Shown piece after piece: positions 8,078 to 17,901 of a stretch of DNA of 64,000 nt; the first letter of the stretch is position 1, and the number at the start of each line of letters is the position of its first letter. This DNA is from JANMAT01 sp031359995 (GTDB lineage: Bacteria > Actinomycetota > Acidimicrobiia > Acidimicrobiales > Ilumatobacteraceae), in contig JANMAT010000196.1 in the NCBI GenBank assembly GCA_031359995.1, positions 1 to 64,000 on the forward strand. The letters are read 5' to 3'. The position numbers were made by a program, and so were the translations under genes. The notes under the pieces are model-generated. The model did no database searches, was not told the DNA's origin, and saw only the letters and a list, made by a program, of their open reading frames with translations.

Positions 8078-9292
8078 GTGACCCACGATCCCCACGCCGT
8101 GGTGTTCAACCTGCTGTCCGAGGACTTCCAGCACGACCCGGCCGCCACGTTCGCCGAGCTGCGCGGCCGTTGCCCGGTGAACCACACGACGGTCCCGGCC
8201 GAGCACTTCACGTTGTCGCGCGAGGCCGACGTGGTGGCCGCCCTGCGCGACGACGCCCTGTGGTCGTCGCAGTTCGGTCCCGGTCTCACCTACGGCGAGG
8301 TCGGTGCCGGCGTGCTCGTGTCGAGTGATCCGCCCGTCCACACCACCGAGCGGCTCGCCATCTCGCGCGCCTTCAAGCCGTCGGTGCTCGAGGCGATGGA
8401 GCCCGCCATCCGCGTGCTGGCGAACGAGCTCGTGGCCGGCGTGGTCGACCGAGGCGAAGGCGATCTGATCCGTGACATCGCCATGCCGCTGCCCCTGGTG
8501 ATCATGTGCTGGATGCTCGGCATGCCGGCCGAGGACATCTCGATGTTCCGATCGTGGGTGCTCCCCATGGCCGAGGCGGTCGCACTCGAAGGAGGTCGGG
8601 CCGCGAACGACGACGTGGTGAACGCCTACCGGCAGTACCACGCCTACTTCACGCCGCACATCCAGCGCCGGGCCGAGGCCATCGCCGCCGGCGCCGACGT
8701 GCCCGACGACCTGTTGACGCGCCTGCTCACCGTGGAGCGCGACGGGCACAAGCTCACGCAGAAGCAGGTGGTGGGGTTCTGCCAGTTCCTGCTGGTGGCC
8801 GGCTCGGCCACCACCACCCTGCTGATCGGCAACGTGGTGCATCGGCTCATGGGCCACCCCGACCAGTTGGCGCTGGTGCAGGCCGACCGCAGCCTGATCG
8901 CCAACGCCGTCGAGGAGAGCCTCCGCATCGACGCGCCGGTGCACGGGCTGTTCCGCACGAACACCTGCCCGGTCACGATCCACGACGTCGACATCCCCGT
9001 CGACTCGAAGGTGTACATGCTCTTCGGCTCGGCCAACCGCGACCCCGACGCGTGGACCGATCCCGACCGCTTCGATGTCACCCGCGACCTGAAGGACCTG
9101 CGCAAGCGTCATGCTGCGTTCGGCATCGGCATCCACTACTGCCTGGGGGCGCCGTTGTCGCGCATCGAAGCGACCGTGGCACTGGAGGCGGTGCTCGACC
9201 GCATGCCGAACATCCGGCCCGACGGCCCGCCCGCCAGGGTGAAGGCCAGCGTGCTGAACGGCTTCGAATCACTGCCCGTTCGTTGGGATTGA
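8078..9292 (+). CDS. Cytochrome P450, 404 aa
   Basis: GTG at 8078 has GAAGAGGAG eight bases upstream. The I-helix oxygen-binding motif is AGSATT near residue 245, the K-helix E-x-x-R is ESLR near 285, and the heme loop FGIGIHYCLGAPLSR near 345-359 contains the cysteine thiolate. No membrane anchor is present, so this is a soluble bacterial class I enzyme that needs ferredoxin and a reductase; neither is adjacent. The size and layout resemble CYP families that hydroxylate terpenoids, steroids or fatty acids in actinobacteria. It sits between a nitroreductase and an old-yellow-enzyme-type reductase with gaps of 18 and 10 bases, suggesting a shared catabolic pathway. Confidence 0.95.
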   Translation: MTHDPHAVVFNLLSEDFQHDPAATFAELRGRCPVNHTTVPAEHFTLSREADVVAALRDDALWSSQFGPGLTYGEVGAGVLVSSDPPVHTTERLAISRAFKPSVLEAMEPAIRVLANELVAGVVDRGEGDLIRDIAMPLPLVIMCWMLGMPAEDISMFRSWVLPMAEAVALEGGRAANDDVVNAYRQYHAYFTPHIQRRAEAIAAGADVPDDLLTRLLTVERDGHKLTQKQVVGFCQFLLVAGSATTTLLIGNVVHRLMGHPDQLALVQADRSLIANAVEESLRIDAPVHGLFRTNTCPVTIHDVDIPVDSKVYMLFGSANRDPDAWTDPDRFDVTRDLKDLRKRHAAFGIGIHYCLGAPLSRIEATVALEAVLDRMPNIRPDGPPARVKASVLNGFESLPVRWD

Positions 9293-9302
9293 GGGATCAC
9301 CC

Positions 9303-11246
9303 GTGAGCTACGACAACCTGTTCCGGCCGCTGCAGCTCGGCGCGTGCACGGTGCCGAACCGCATCGCCCGCACCGCCCACTCCACCGGCACCACCGGCGA
9401 GGACCTCATCGCGTACCACGAGGCGCGGGCCAGGGGCGGCATCGGCCTCACCATCATCGAGATCGCCGGGGTTCAGCCGAGCACGGCGACCGCCATCCCG
9501 GTGCACACCGACCGAGTGCTCCCGTTCTACGAGGAGCTGGCCGGGCGCATGCACGCCCACGGCACCAAGGTGTTCCAACAGCTGTGGCACGGTGGCGCCG
9601 CCTACCGGCGCAGCGCCCAGCCCGTGTCGGCGTCGGCCATCCCGGCCCCGTCCGTCAACGTGGTGCCGCGGCCCATGACGAAGGCCATGATCGACGAGAC
9701 GGTCGCCGCCTTCGCCGCCGCCGCGGTGCGGTGCCGTGACGGCGGCCTGGACGGCGTCGAGCTGCACGGTGCCCACGGCTACCTCATCGCCCAGTTCCTG
9801 TCGCCGGCCACGAACCTGCGCGACGACGAGTACGGCGGTGCGCTCGAGAACCGGGCCCGCTTCCTGGTCGAGATCCTCCAGTCGATCCGCGCATCGGTCG
9901 GTGCCGGGTTCCCTGTCGGTGTGCGCCTGTCGGGCACCGACTTCATCGAGGGAGGCATCGACCAGGCCGAAGCGGCGGCCATCGCCCGGCACATCGAGCC
10001 GCTGGTCGACTTCCTCGACATCTCGATGGGTTCGTACTGGCGGTTCCACAAGTTCCTCTCGACCCTCGACGACCCGCTCGGCTACGAGATCGAGAGCAGC
10101 GCGCAGGTCACCCGGGCCGTCACCGTTCCCACGATCGTCACCGGGCGCATCATGACGCTCGACCACGCCAGCCACCTGGTGGACACGGGCGTGGCCGACA
10201 TGGTGTCGCTGGTGCGGGCCATGATCGCCGACCCGAACCTGGTGGCCAAGGCCCGGGCGGGACGGGAGGCCGAGATCCGCCCCTGCATCGGCACGAGCAT
10301 GGGGTGCGTGGCCAACCTGATGACCACCGGTCGCCTGCAGTGCGTCGTCAACGTCGCCGCCGGCCGGGAGACCTCGGTGCCGTTCGAGACGCCGGCGCCG
10401 GCGGCGACACCGAAGAAGGTGCTGATCGTCGGCGGCGGTCCGGCCGGACTCGAAGCGGCCCGTACGGCGGCCCTGCGGGGCCACGAGGTGCACCTGTACG
10501 AGATGACCGCGCATCTCGGTGGGCAGGTCCGCATCGCCGCGTCGGCGCCCCACCGGGCCGATCTGGAGGCGATCACCCGGTTCCTGGCCGACGAGATCGC
10601 GCGTCTCGGCGTGCACGTGCACCTGCGGACCCCGGTCGATCCCGATCTGGTGATCGACGCCCGTCCCGACGAGGTGATCGTGGCCACCGGCTCCACCCCG
10701 CGCCGGGACGGATTCCAGCTGTCGAGCCCGTCGGTGCCGGTGCCCGGCGGCGACCTGGCCCATGTGCACTCGGTGTGGGACGTGCTCGGCTTCGGCGGAC
10801 GGGCCACGGTCGGCCGCACCGCCGTGGTGTACGACGATACCGCCACGTTCGAGGCCATCGCCGCCGCCGACGCCCTCGTGGCGGCTGGCGCCCAGGTCAC
10901 GGTGGTGAGTCGGCTCGAGCAGCTCGGGGCCAACGTCCTGTATCCGCCGGCCACGGTCGAGGCGAGCCGTGAGCGCCTCTTCGCCGCCGGGGTGCAGTTC
11001 GTGCCGTCGATGGCGCTGCGCTGCATCACCCCCACCGAGGTGGTGGCGCGGGGCGCAGGCAACGACCTGGTGCGTTCGTTTCCGGCCGACACCGTGGTGA
11101 TCGCCACCTACCACGAGCCGAACCGGGAGCTGGCCGATCATCTCCGCGCCGCCGGGCTGACCGTGCACACCATCGGCAACGTCAACGGCACCGACACCAT
11201 CCAGGCCGCTATCCACGACGCTGCCGCCGTCGGCCGAGGGCTTTGA
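9303..11246 (+). CDS. NADH:flavin oxidoreductase of the 2,4-dienoyl-CoA reductase/trimethylamine dehydrogenase type, 647 aa
   Basis: GTG at 9303 starts the protein ten bases after the P450. Residues 1-345 form an old-yellow-enzyme FMN barrel (LFRPLQLGACTVPNRIARTA, then QLWHGG and LHGAHGYLIAQFLSPATNLR). Residues about 375-647 form an FAD/NAD(P) module beginning VLIVGGGPAGLEAARTAALR. Family members carry a [4Fe-4S] cluster with Cys-x2-Cys-x3-Cys-x11-Cys. Here C328, C335 and C347 are present but the second position is threonine (T331), so the cluster is either three-ligand, differently ligated or lost. The likely role is reduction of an unsaturated acyl-CoA or enone; which one is not shown. Confidence 0.9.
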   Translation: MSYDNLFRPLQLGACTVPNRIARTAHSTGTTGEDLIAYHEARARGGIGLTIIEIAGVQPSTATAIPVHTDRVLPFYEELAGRMHAHGTKVFQQLWHGGAAYRRSAQPVSASAIPAPSVNVVPRPMTKAMIDETVAAFAAAAVRCRDGGLDGVELHGAHGYLIAQFLSPATNLRDDEYGGALENRARFLVEILQSIRASVGAGFPVGVRLSGTDFIEGGIDQAEAAAIARHIEPLVDFLDISMGSYWRFHKFLSTLDDPLGYEIESSAQVTRAVTVPTIVTGRIMTLDHASHLVDTGVADMVSLVRAMIADPNLVAKARAGREAEIRPCIGTSMGCVANLMTTGRLQCVVNVAAGRETSVPFETPAPAATPKKVLIVGGGPAGLEAARTAALRGHEVHLYEMTAHLGGQVRIAASAPHRADLEAITRFLADEIARLGVHVHLRTPVDPDLVIDARPDEVIVATGSTPRRDGFQLSSPSVPVPGGDLAHVHSVWDVLGFGGRATVGRTAVVYDDTATFEAIAAADALVAAGAQVTVVSRLEQLGANVLYPPATVEASRERLFAAGVQFVPSMALRCITPTEVVARGAGNDLVRSFPADTVVIATYHEPNRELADHLRAAGLTVHTIGNVNGTDTIQAAIHDAAAVGRGL

Positions 11247-11310
11247 CCGCGGCCGACTCGGATCAGGCGTCGCCGTCGGCTAGGTTCAAGGGCACGACCC
11301 AGGGAGACCT

Positions 11311-11622
11311 ATGACTGACGTCCAGACCTTCGTCCCGCACGTTTCGGACCGCACGGAGCACCGCATCGAGATCACGCTCGGGCAGGACCGCACGGCAGCG
11401 TTCACCGGAGACGATCTGGACCGACCGGTATGGGTCGTCTGCCTGAACGACGGGAGCCCGTCGGGACCGAGCTGGCGCACGGTGGGCGCGCCCGCCCGCT
11501 CGAAGTCGTCGGCCTCGGCCACGGTGCAGAAGATCGAGAACGGCGCCTACAAGTGGGGCAAGAACGCCCCCACGAAGGTGCTCGGCATCACGGTCATCGC
11601 CGTACCCGGCTTCGATTTCTGA
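11311..11622 (+). CDS. Hypothetical protein, 103 aa
   Basis: ATG at 11311 follows a GGGAGACC ribosome site. The product is a soluble, mostly beta-predicted polypeptide starting MTDVQTFVPHVSDRTEHRIE and ending KVLGITVIAVPGFDF. I recognise no domain. Codon use, with G or C at almost every third position, supports real coding. It ends 14 bases before the likely GTG of the UvrA-like gene, so the two are probably cotranscribed; a role connected with that ATPase is possible but only by position. Confidence 0.65.
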   Translation: MTDVQTFVPHVSDRTEHRIEITLGQDRTAAFTGDDLDRPVWVVCLNDGSPSGPSWRTVGAPARSKSSASATVQKIENGAYKWGKNAPTKVLGITVIAVPGFDF

Positions 11623-11636
11623 CTCCGGCGCCGCAC

Positions 11637-13982
<2,346 letters not shown>

Positions 13983-14078
13983 ATCCAGGCCGCCCCGCGT
14001 CGGGCCGGCGTTCCCATCGTCGGATGGACGCACTGGCGATGGACGTGATCTACGGCGTGCTGCGGGCGATGCGCGTCC

Positions 14079-14579
14079 TCAGGTGGTGGGACCAGACGCG
14101 CTGACGTACCGATGCAGCCCGGCCAGCACCACTGCGGCCACCGCCACCGAGATGCCGGCGCCGGCCGTGTCACGGGGCGCCTGGAACGCGGCCTTCAGCA
14201 CGATGAGGTGCAGCAGGGACAGCAGCAGCAGCGCCATCCATGGGCTGCACTGCTTGCCGGTCATGGACGCGTGGCCGATGAACAGCACGTTCCACAGCAC
14301 ATGGCCCGAGAACGGCCAGTCGAGCGCCAAGGCCACGGCGCTGAACGCCGCGGTCACGGTGAAGGTGGCTCGCCACACCGCGGGGATCTGGCGGCGGAAC
14401 TGCACCAGGTAGCAGCCGCCCAACCCGAACAGCGGGAAGGCGTACCAGTAGAGCGCCGTCCGTGGTGACAAGGGGAAGGCGAGCAACCCGCCCGCGGCCA
14501 CCATCGCCGCGGCCAGCACCGGCCACCGGGGTGCCACCGCCGCGCTTCGGTCATGGCCCGATCGGGGCGACTCGCTCAT
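14079..14579 (-). CDS. Integral membrane protein, unknown function, 166 aa
   Basis: ATG at 14579 starts MSESPRSGHDRSAAVAPRWP; a longer frame upstream is arginine-rich and has no better start. Five or six hydrophobic segments are visible, near residues 18-37, 43-62, 70-92, 97-112, 118-138 and 143-160, separated by short loops, with almost no soluble domain. I recognise no family. The gene lies 11 bases downstream of arsJ on the same strand and could be read through from the arsenic operon, but nothing in the sequence (no conserved Cys or Asp pair in the membrane) ties it to arsenic. Confidence 0.65.
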   Translation of the reverse strand: MSESPRSGHDRSAAVAPRWPVLAAAMVAAGGLLAFPLSPRTALYWYAFPLFGLGGCYLVQFRRQIPAVWRATFTVTAAFSAVALALDWPFSGHVLWNVLFIGHASMTGKQCSPWMALLLLSLLHLIVLKAAFQAPRDTAGAGISVAVAAVVLAGLHRYVSASGPTT

Positions 14580-14590
14580 CGCCCCCAGGT

Positions 14591-15835
14591 CTAGCCGGGA
14601 ACGGTCGCGGGCGCGCTCATGGGTGCACCGGCGACGGTGGGTACCGGTGGCAGTCGAAGGGTGAGCAGCCACGTGAGCGCCACGAACACCGCCGAGCCCC
14701 ACAACGCGGTGTGGAGGCCGCCGGCCAGGTAGAGCACGCCCGACAGCAGCGTGCCCACCAGCCGGCCGGCTGCGTTGGCCGAGTAGTAGAAGCCGACGTC
14801 GAGCGAGATGGCGTCATCGTCGGAGTACGCCAGGACCAGGAACGAGTGCAGCGACGAGTTGAGGGCGAAGACGACACCGAACACGATGAGCCCACCCACG
14901 ATGGCCACGGTGGTGGCGATCTCGAACGCCACGGCCAGCGCGATGAGCGCCGACACCACGGCCAGGGTGAACGCCCACCGGCGGGCCGCGTGGATCTCGT
15001 CGAGAGCGACGCCCCCGCGCTGGCGCAGCAGCCGCGGCGCGATGGACTGGACCATGCCGTAGCCGATGACCCAGGCGGCGAGGAAGCCCCCGATGCCCTG
15101 GTACGACCAGTGGAGCCGCTCGTCCAGGAAGACGGGGAGGGCCACGACGAACCAGATGTCGCGCGAGCCGAACAGGAAGAACCGGGCGGCGGCCAGACGG
15201 TTGATCGCCATCGACTTCGACAGGATGGAGCGCAGCGGCGCCTTCTTCTTCGACTTGCCGATGTCTTCGTCGAGGAGCAGCAGGAGTGCCACCACTGCGA
15301 CCGCGAGCATGGCGGCCATGGCCCACAGTGACGCGTCGTAGCCGACCGACGCGAGCAGCGCCGCGCCCAGGAAGAAGCCCACGCCCTTGAGGGCGTTCTT
15401 CGACCCGGTCAGGATCGCCACCAGCCGGAACAGCGCGCCATCGGCGGTACCGGCCACGGCCTTCACGGCGCTCTTCGAGCTCATCTTGGTGAGGTCCTTG
15501 GCCACGCCGGCCAGTGCCTGGGCCGCCATCACGTAGGCGACCGACAGCCACTCCTTCCAACCCGGCTGCTGGAACGTGAGCGCGGCGAGGGCGACGATCT
15601 GCAGGCCGAGCCCAGCGGTGAGCGTGCGGTTGAGACCGGTGCGGGAACCGACCCAGCCGCCCAGCAGGTTGGTGAGGATGCCCATGAACTCGTAGGCGAG
15701 GAACAGGAAGGCGATCGAGACCGGCGAGTAGCCCAGGTCGTGGAAGTGCAGCAGCACGAGCATGCGCAGTGCGCCGTCGGTGAGGGTGAAGGCCCAGTAG
15801 CCGGCGGTCACCAGTGTGTAGTTGCGGAGCTTCAT
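14591..15835 (-). CDS. arsJ: Organoarsenical efflux MFS transporter ArsJ, 414 aa
   Basis: ATG at 15835 overlaps the stop of the GAPDH gene (ATGA). The protein has about twelve membrane segments and the ArsJ-type start MKLRNYTLVTAGYWAFTLTDGALRMLVLLHFH, with an internal block KDLTKMSSKSAVKAV and a basic central loop KSKKKAPLRSIL. In characterised systems ArsJ exports 1-arseno-3-phosphoglycerate made by a dedicated GAPDH, after which the product hydrolyses and frees arsenate outside the cell. The direct coupling here to a GAPDH gene inside an acr3/arsR cluster makes the assignment strong. It is the last arsenic gene of the operon. Confidence 0.92.
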   Translation of the reverse strand: MKLRNYTLVTAGYWAFTLTDGALRMLVLLHFHDLGYSPVSIAFLFLAYEFMGILTNLLGGWVGSRTGLNRTLTAGLGLQIVALAALTFQQPGWKEWLSVAYVMAAQALAGVAKDLTKMSSKSAVKAVAGTADGALFRLVAILTGSKNALKGVGFFLGAALLASVGYDASLWAMAAMLAVAVVALLLLLDEDIGKSKKKAPLRSILSKSMAINRLAAARFFLFGSRDIWFVVALPVFLDERLHWSYQGIGGFLAAWVIGYGMVQSIAPRLLRQRGGVALDEIHAARRWAFTLAVVSALIALAVAFEIATTVAIVGGLIVFGVVFALNSSLHSFLVLAYSDDDAISLDVGFYYSANAAGRLVGTLLSGVLYLAGGLHTALWGSAVFVALTWLLTLRLPPVPTVAGAPMSAPATVPG

Positions 15836-16857
15836 CGCGGCACCTCGGCGAGCGACGCGGCGACCTTGGCGGCGAGCTCGGCCATGCGGAACACGTAGCC
15901 GTACTCGTTGTCGTACCAGATGAGCACCTTGGCCATGCACCCGTCGATCACCATGGTCGAGGGTCCGTCGACGATGCCCGAGCGCGTGTCGTTCGTGTAG
16001 TCGGCCGACACGAGGGGCCGGTCTTCGTAGCCGAGGATCCCGTGCAGTTCGCCGGCGGCCGCGTCGCGCAACCGATCGTTGATCTCGTCGACCGTGACGT
16101 CGCGCGCCAAGGTGAACACGGCATCGGTCAGCGAGGCGTTGAGCAGCGGCACCCGCACCGCCAGGCCGTTCAGCTTCCCGGTCAGTTCGGGGTAGATCAT
16201 GGTGATGGCGGTCGCCGAGCCGGTCGAGGTGGGGATGAGCGAGTTCAGCGCAGACCGGGCCCGGCGGAGGTCCTTGTGCGGCGCGTCGACCACCACCTGG
16301 GTGTTGGTGACGTCGTGCATGGTGGTGATGGCCCCGCGCTCGATGCCGATCTGCTCGTGGAGCACCTTCACCACCGGCGCCAGGCAGTTCGTGGTGCACG
16401 AGGCCGCCGTGACGATGGCGTGGCGCTTCGGGTCGTACAGGTGGTCGTTGCAGCCCATGACCACGTTGAGCACGTCGGGGCTCTTCACCGGAGCAGCGAC
16501 CACCACCTTGCGGACGCCGCTGTCGAAGTAGGGCGCCAGCCGCTCGACCGTGCGGAACGCACCGGTGCACTCCAACACGAGGTCGACGCCGTGGTCGGCC
16601 CACGGCACACCATCGGGCGTGGCACTCGACGAGAACGTCGTCGTCGTGCCGTCGATCACGAGCGACACCCCGTCGGTCGCCACGGTGCCCGGGTAACGGC
16701 CGTGCACGGTGTCGAACTCCAGCAGGTGGGCGGCGGTCTCGACGCCGCCCTTGTGCTCGTTGACGTGGGCGAGCACGAGGTCGGGTTGGCGGCGCAGGGC
16801 GCGCACGACGAGGCGCCCCATGCGGCCGAAGCCGTTGATGCCGATGCGGGTGGTCAT
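15832..16857 (-). CDS. ArsJ-associated glyceraldehyde-3-phosphate dehydrogenase, 341 aa
   Basis: ATG at 16857 starts MTTRIGINGFGRMGRLVVRA, the NAD-binding Rossmann loop. The catalytic cysteine lies in AASCTTNCLAP near residue 152, and the C-terminal WYDNEYGYVFRMAELA is typical. The length (341) equals the family norm. Position directly between an ArsR-ArsC fusion and arsJ, overlapping the latter, identifies it as the arsenic-dedicated paralogue that oxidises glyceraldehyde-3-phosphate using arsenate in place of phosphate, giving unstable 1-arseno-3-phosphoglycerate for export. A housekeeping glycolytic role is unlikely at this location, although the sequence alone cannot exclude it. Confidence 0.93.
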   Translation of the reverse strand: MTTRIGINGFGRMGRLVVRALRRQPDLVLAHVNEHKGGVETAAHLLEFDTVHGRYPGTVATDGVSLVIDGTTTTFSSSATPDGVPWADHGVDLVLECTGAFRTVERLAPYFDSGVRKVVVAAPVKSPDVLNVVMGCNDHLYDPKRHAIVTAASCTTNCLAPVVKVLHEQIGIERGAITTMHDVTNTQVVVDAPHKDLRRARSALNSLIPTSTGSATAITMIYPELTGKLNGLAVRVPLLNASLTDAVFTLARDVTVDEINDRLRDAAAGELHGILGYEDRPLVSADYTNDTRSGIVDGPSTMVIDGCMAKVLIWYDNEYGYVFRMAELAAKVAASLAEVPR

Positions 16858-16870
16858 CTGTGCGGGTCCT

Positions 16871-17518
16871 TCACGTGATGATGGAGTGGATGCGGGCGTC
16901 CAGGTCGGCCACGACCGCATCGAAGGCGGCGGCGGTGGCGCTTCCGACGGGGTCGGGAATCGACCAGTGCCACCAGCTGGGGCCAGGGTCGAGCTCTTCG
17001 TGGGCGCGGTCGCACACCGTCACGACCTGCGTGGCGGGCGCGATGGCACCAACGCGGGACGGAGCTGCATCGGCGAGCCGCAGCCCGGCCCGGCGGGCCG
17101 CCGCCACCGCGCCCCGGTGGATCCGCTGGGCCGGATGGGTGCCGGCCGAGGTGGCGGGCTCGCCGGTGCGGGCCGTCCACAGCGCGGCGGCCAGCTGCGA
17201 GCGGGCCGAGTTGTGGCTGCACAGGAAGAGCACCGGTCCGGCGGGACGGGCGGTGGCGACGCCGAGCTCGGCCAGCGACGCGCGCACGAGGCGGACGTAG
17301 CGGCGGCGCTTGTCGCCCGCTGACGGGAAACGCACGACGAGCCCGGCCGCTTCAAGCACGTCGAGGTGGTGGGCCAAGAGGTTGGTGGGCACGCCGTGGC
17401 GCTCACCGAGGTCCTTCGGTGCCCGGTCGGAGGCGGCCAGGTCCTGCACGATCGCCAACCGGGTCGGGTCGCCGAGCGCGGCGTGCAGCGCCGCTCGCCG
17501 CGTGAGGTCAAGGGGCAT
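16871..17518 (-). CDS. ArsR-type repressor fused to a low-molecular-weight arsenate reductase (ArsC), 215 aa
   Basis: ATG at 17518 is chosen because a TTG at 17554 would place the start inside a palindromic operator. Residues 1-85 form a winged helix-turn-helix (RRAALHAALGDPTRLAIVQD, then NLLAHHLDVLEAAGLV). Residues 94-215 form a tyrosine-phosphatase-type arsenate reductase: the P-loop is C100-SHNSA-R106, the second redox cysteine is probably C169 in VVTVCDRAHEEL, and the general-acid aspartate is D189. Such reductases convert arsenate to arsenite with thioredoxin or mycothiol. The DNA-binding part has no clear CxC arsenite site, so sensing may rely on the reductase half or on the separate ArsR. 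The gene follows arsR and precedes the GAPDH. Confidence 0.88.
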   Translation of the reverse strand: MPLDLTRRAALHAALGDPTRLAIVQDLAASDRAPKDLGERHGVPTNLLAHHLDVLEAAGLVVRFPSAGDKRRRYVRLVRASLAELGVATARPAGPVLFLCSHNSARSQLAAALWTARTGEPATSAGTHPAQRIHRGAVAAARRAGLRLADAAPSRVGAIAPATQVVTVCDRAHEELDPGPSWWHWSIPDPVGSATAAAFDAVVADLDARIHSIIT

Positions 17519-17531
17519 GCCGCGACGGTAG

Positions 17532-17553
17532 TGACGCAACCAGAATTGCGTCA
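17532..17553. promoter_or_regulatory. Perfect 8-bp-arm palindrome, probable ArsR operator upstream of arsR-arsC
   Basis: TGACGCAA at 17532-17539 and TTGCGTCA at 17546-17553 are exact inverted copies with a six-base spacer. It sits 14 bases before the ATG of the ArsR-ArsC fusion and 48 bases after the end of arsR. Winged-helix ArsR dimers bind such 8-6-8 sites. Its position implies a second, separately regulated promoter inside the arsenic operon. Confidence 0.55.
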
Positions 17554-17601
17554 ACTGATGCTGAGTGAACAGCAGGCGAACGGTTCGGCCGGCGCTCGGG
17601 G

Positions 17602-17901
17602 TCAGAGCGCGGCGATGCCCGCCTTCAGTGTGGCGAGCCCGTCACCGTTGACGCAGTAGCGCGTGCGTGGCCCCTCGATCTCGCCCTGCACCAGACCGGC
17701 CTCGCGCAGGATGCGCAGGTGCTCGGACACGGTCGACTGCGCCAGCCCCAGCTCGAGCACGACGTCGCCGGTGACGCACGTGTCGCGGGCGGCCAGGATG
17801 CGCAGGATCCGCATGCGGGCCGGGTGCCCCACGGCCTTGGCCATGTGAGCGAGCGCCTCGTCATCGACGGTCGTCGACGGGCCCCGCCGACGGGTGCTCA
17901 T
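17602..17901 (-). CDS. arsR: ArsR/SmtB family metalloregulator, 99 aa
   Basis: ATG at 17901 overlaps the stop of acr3 (ATGA). The protein is a single winged helix: HMAKAVGHPARMRILRILAA is the first helix pair, LGLAQSTVSEHLRILREAGL (residues 51-70) the recognition helix, and EGPRTRYCVN the wing. Cysteines C42 (DTCVTGD) and C83 (RYC) could coordinate arsenite; there is no classical CxC pair, so the binding site differs from plasmid R773 ArsR. The expected role is repression of the acr3 operon until arsenite binds. It is the stand-alone regulator next to a second, ArsC-fused one. Confidence 0.92.
   Translation of the reverse strand: MSTRRRGPSTTVDDEALAHMAKAVGHPARMRILRILAARDTCVTGDVVLELGLAQSTVSEHLRILREAGLVQGEIEGPRTRYCVNGDGLATLKAGIAAL

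Noticed and set aside
9297..11216. A 639-residue antisense frame opposite the OYE-type gene
   Set aside because: Composition is a GC-shadow product and lacks a start with a ribosome site.
14024..14104. A 26-residue plus-strand frame (MDALAMDVIYGVLRAM and onward) after the UvrA-like gene
   Set aside because: No ribosome site, and it overlaps the end of the convergent membrane protein gene; probably chance.
16871..17554. TTG at 17554 as the start of the ArsR-ArsC gene
   Set aside because: It would put the palindromic operator inside the coding region and adds 12 residues without homology; ATG at 17518 fits better.
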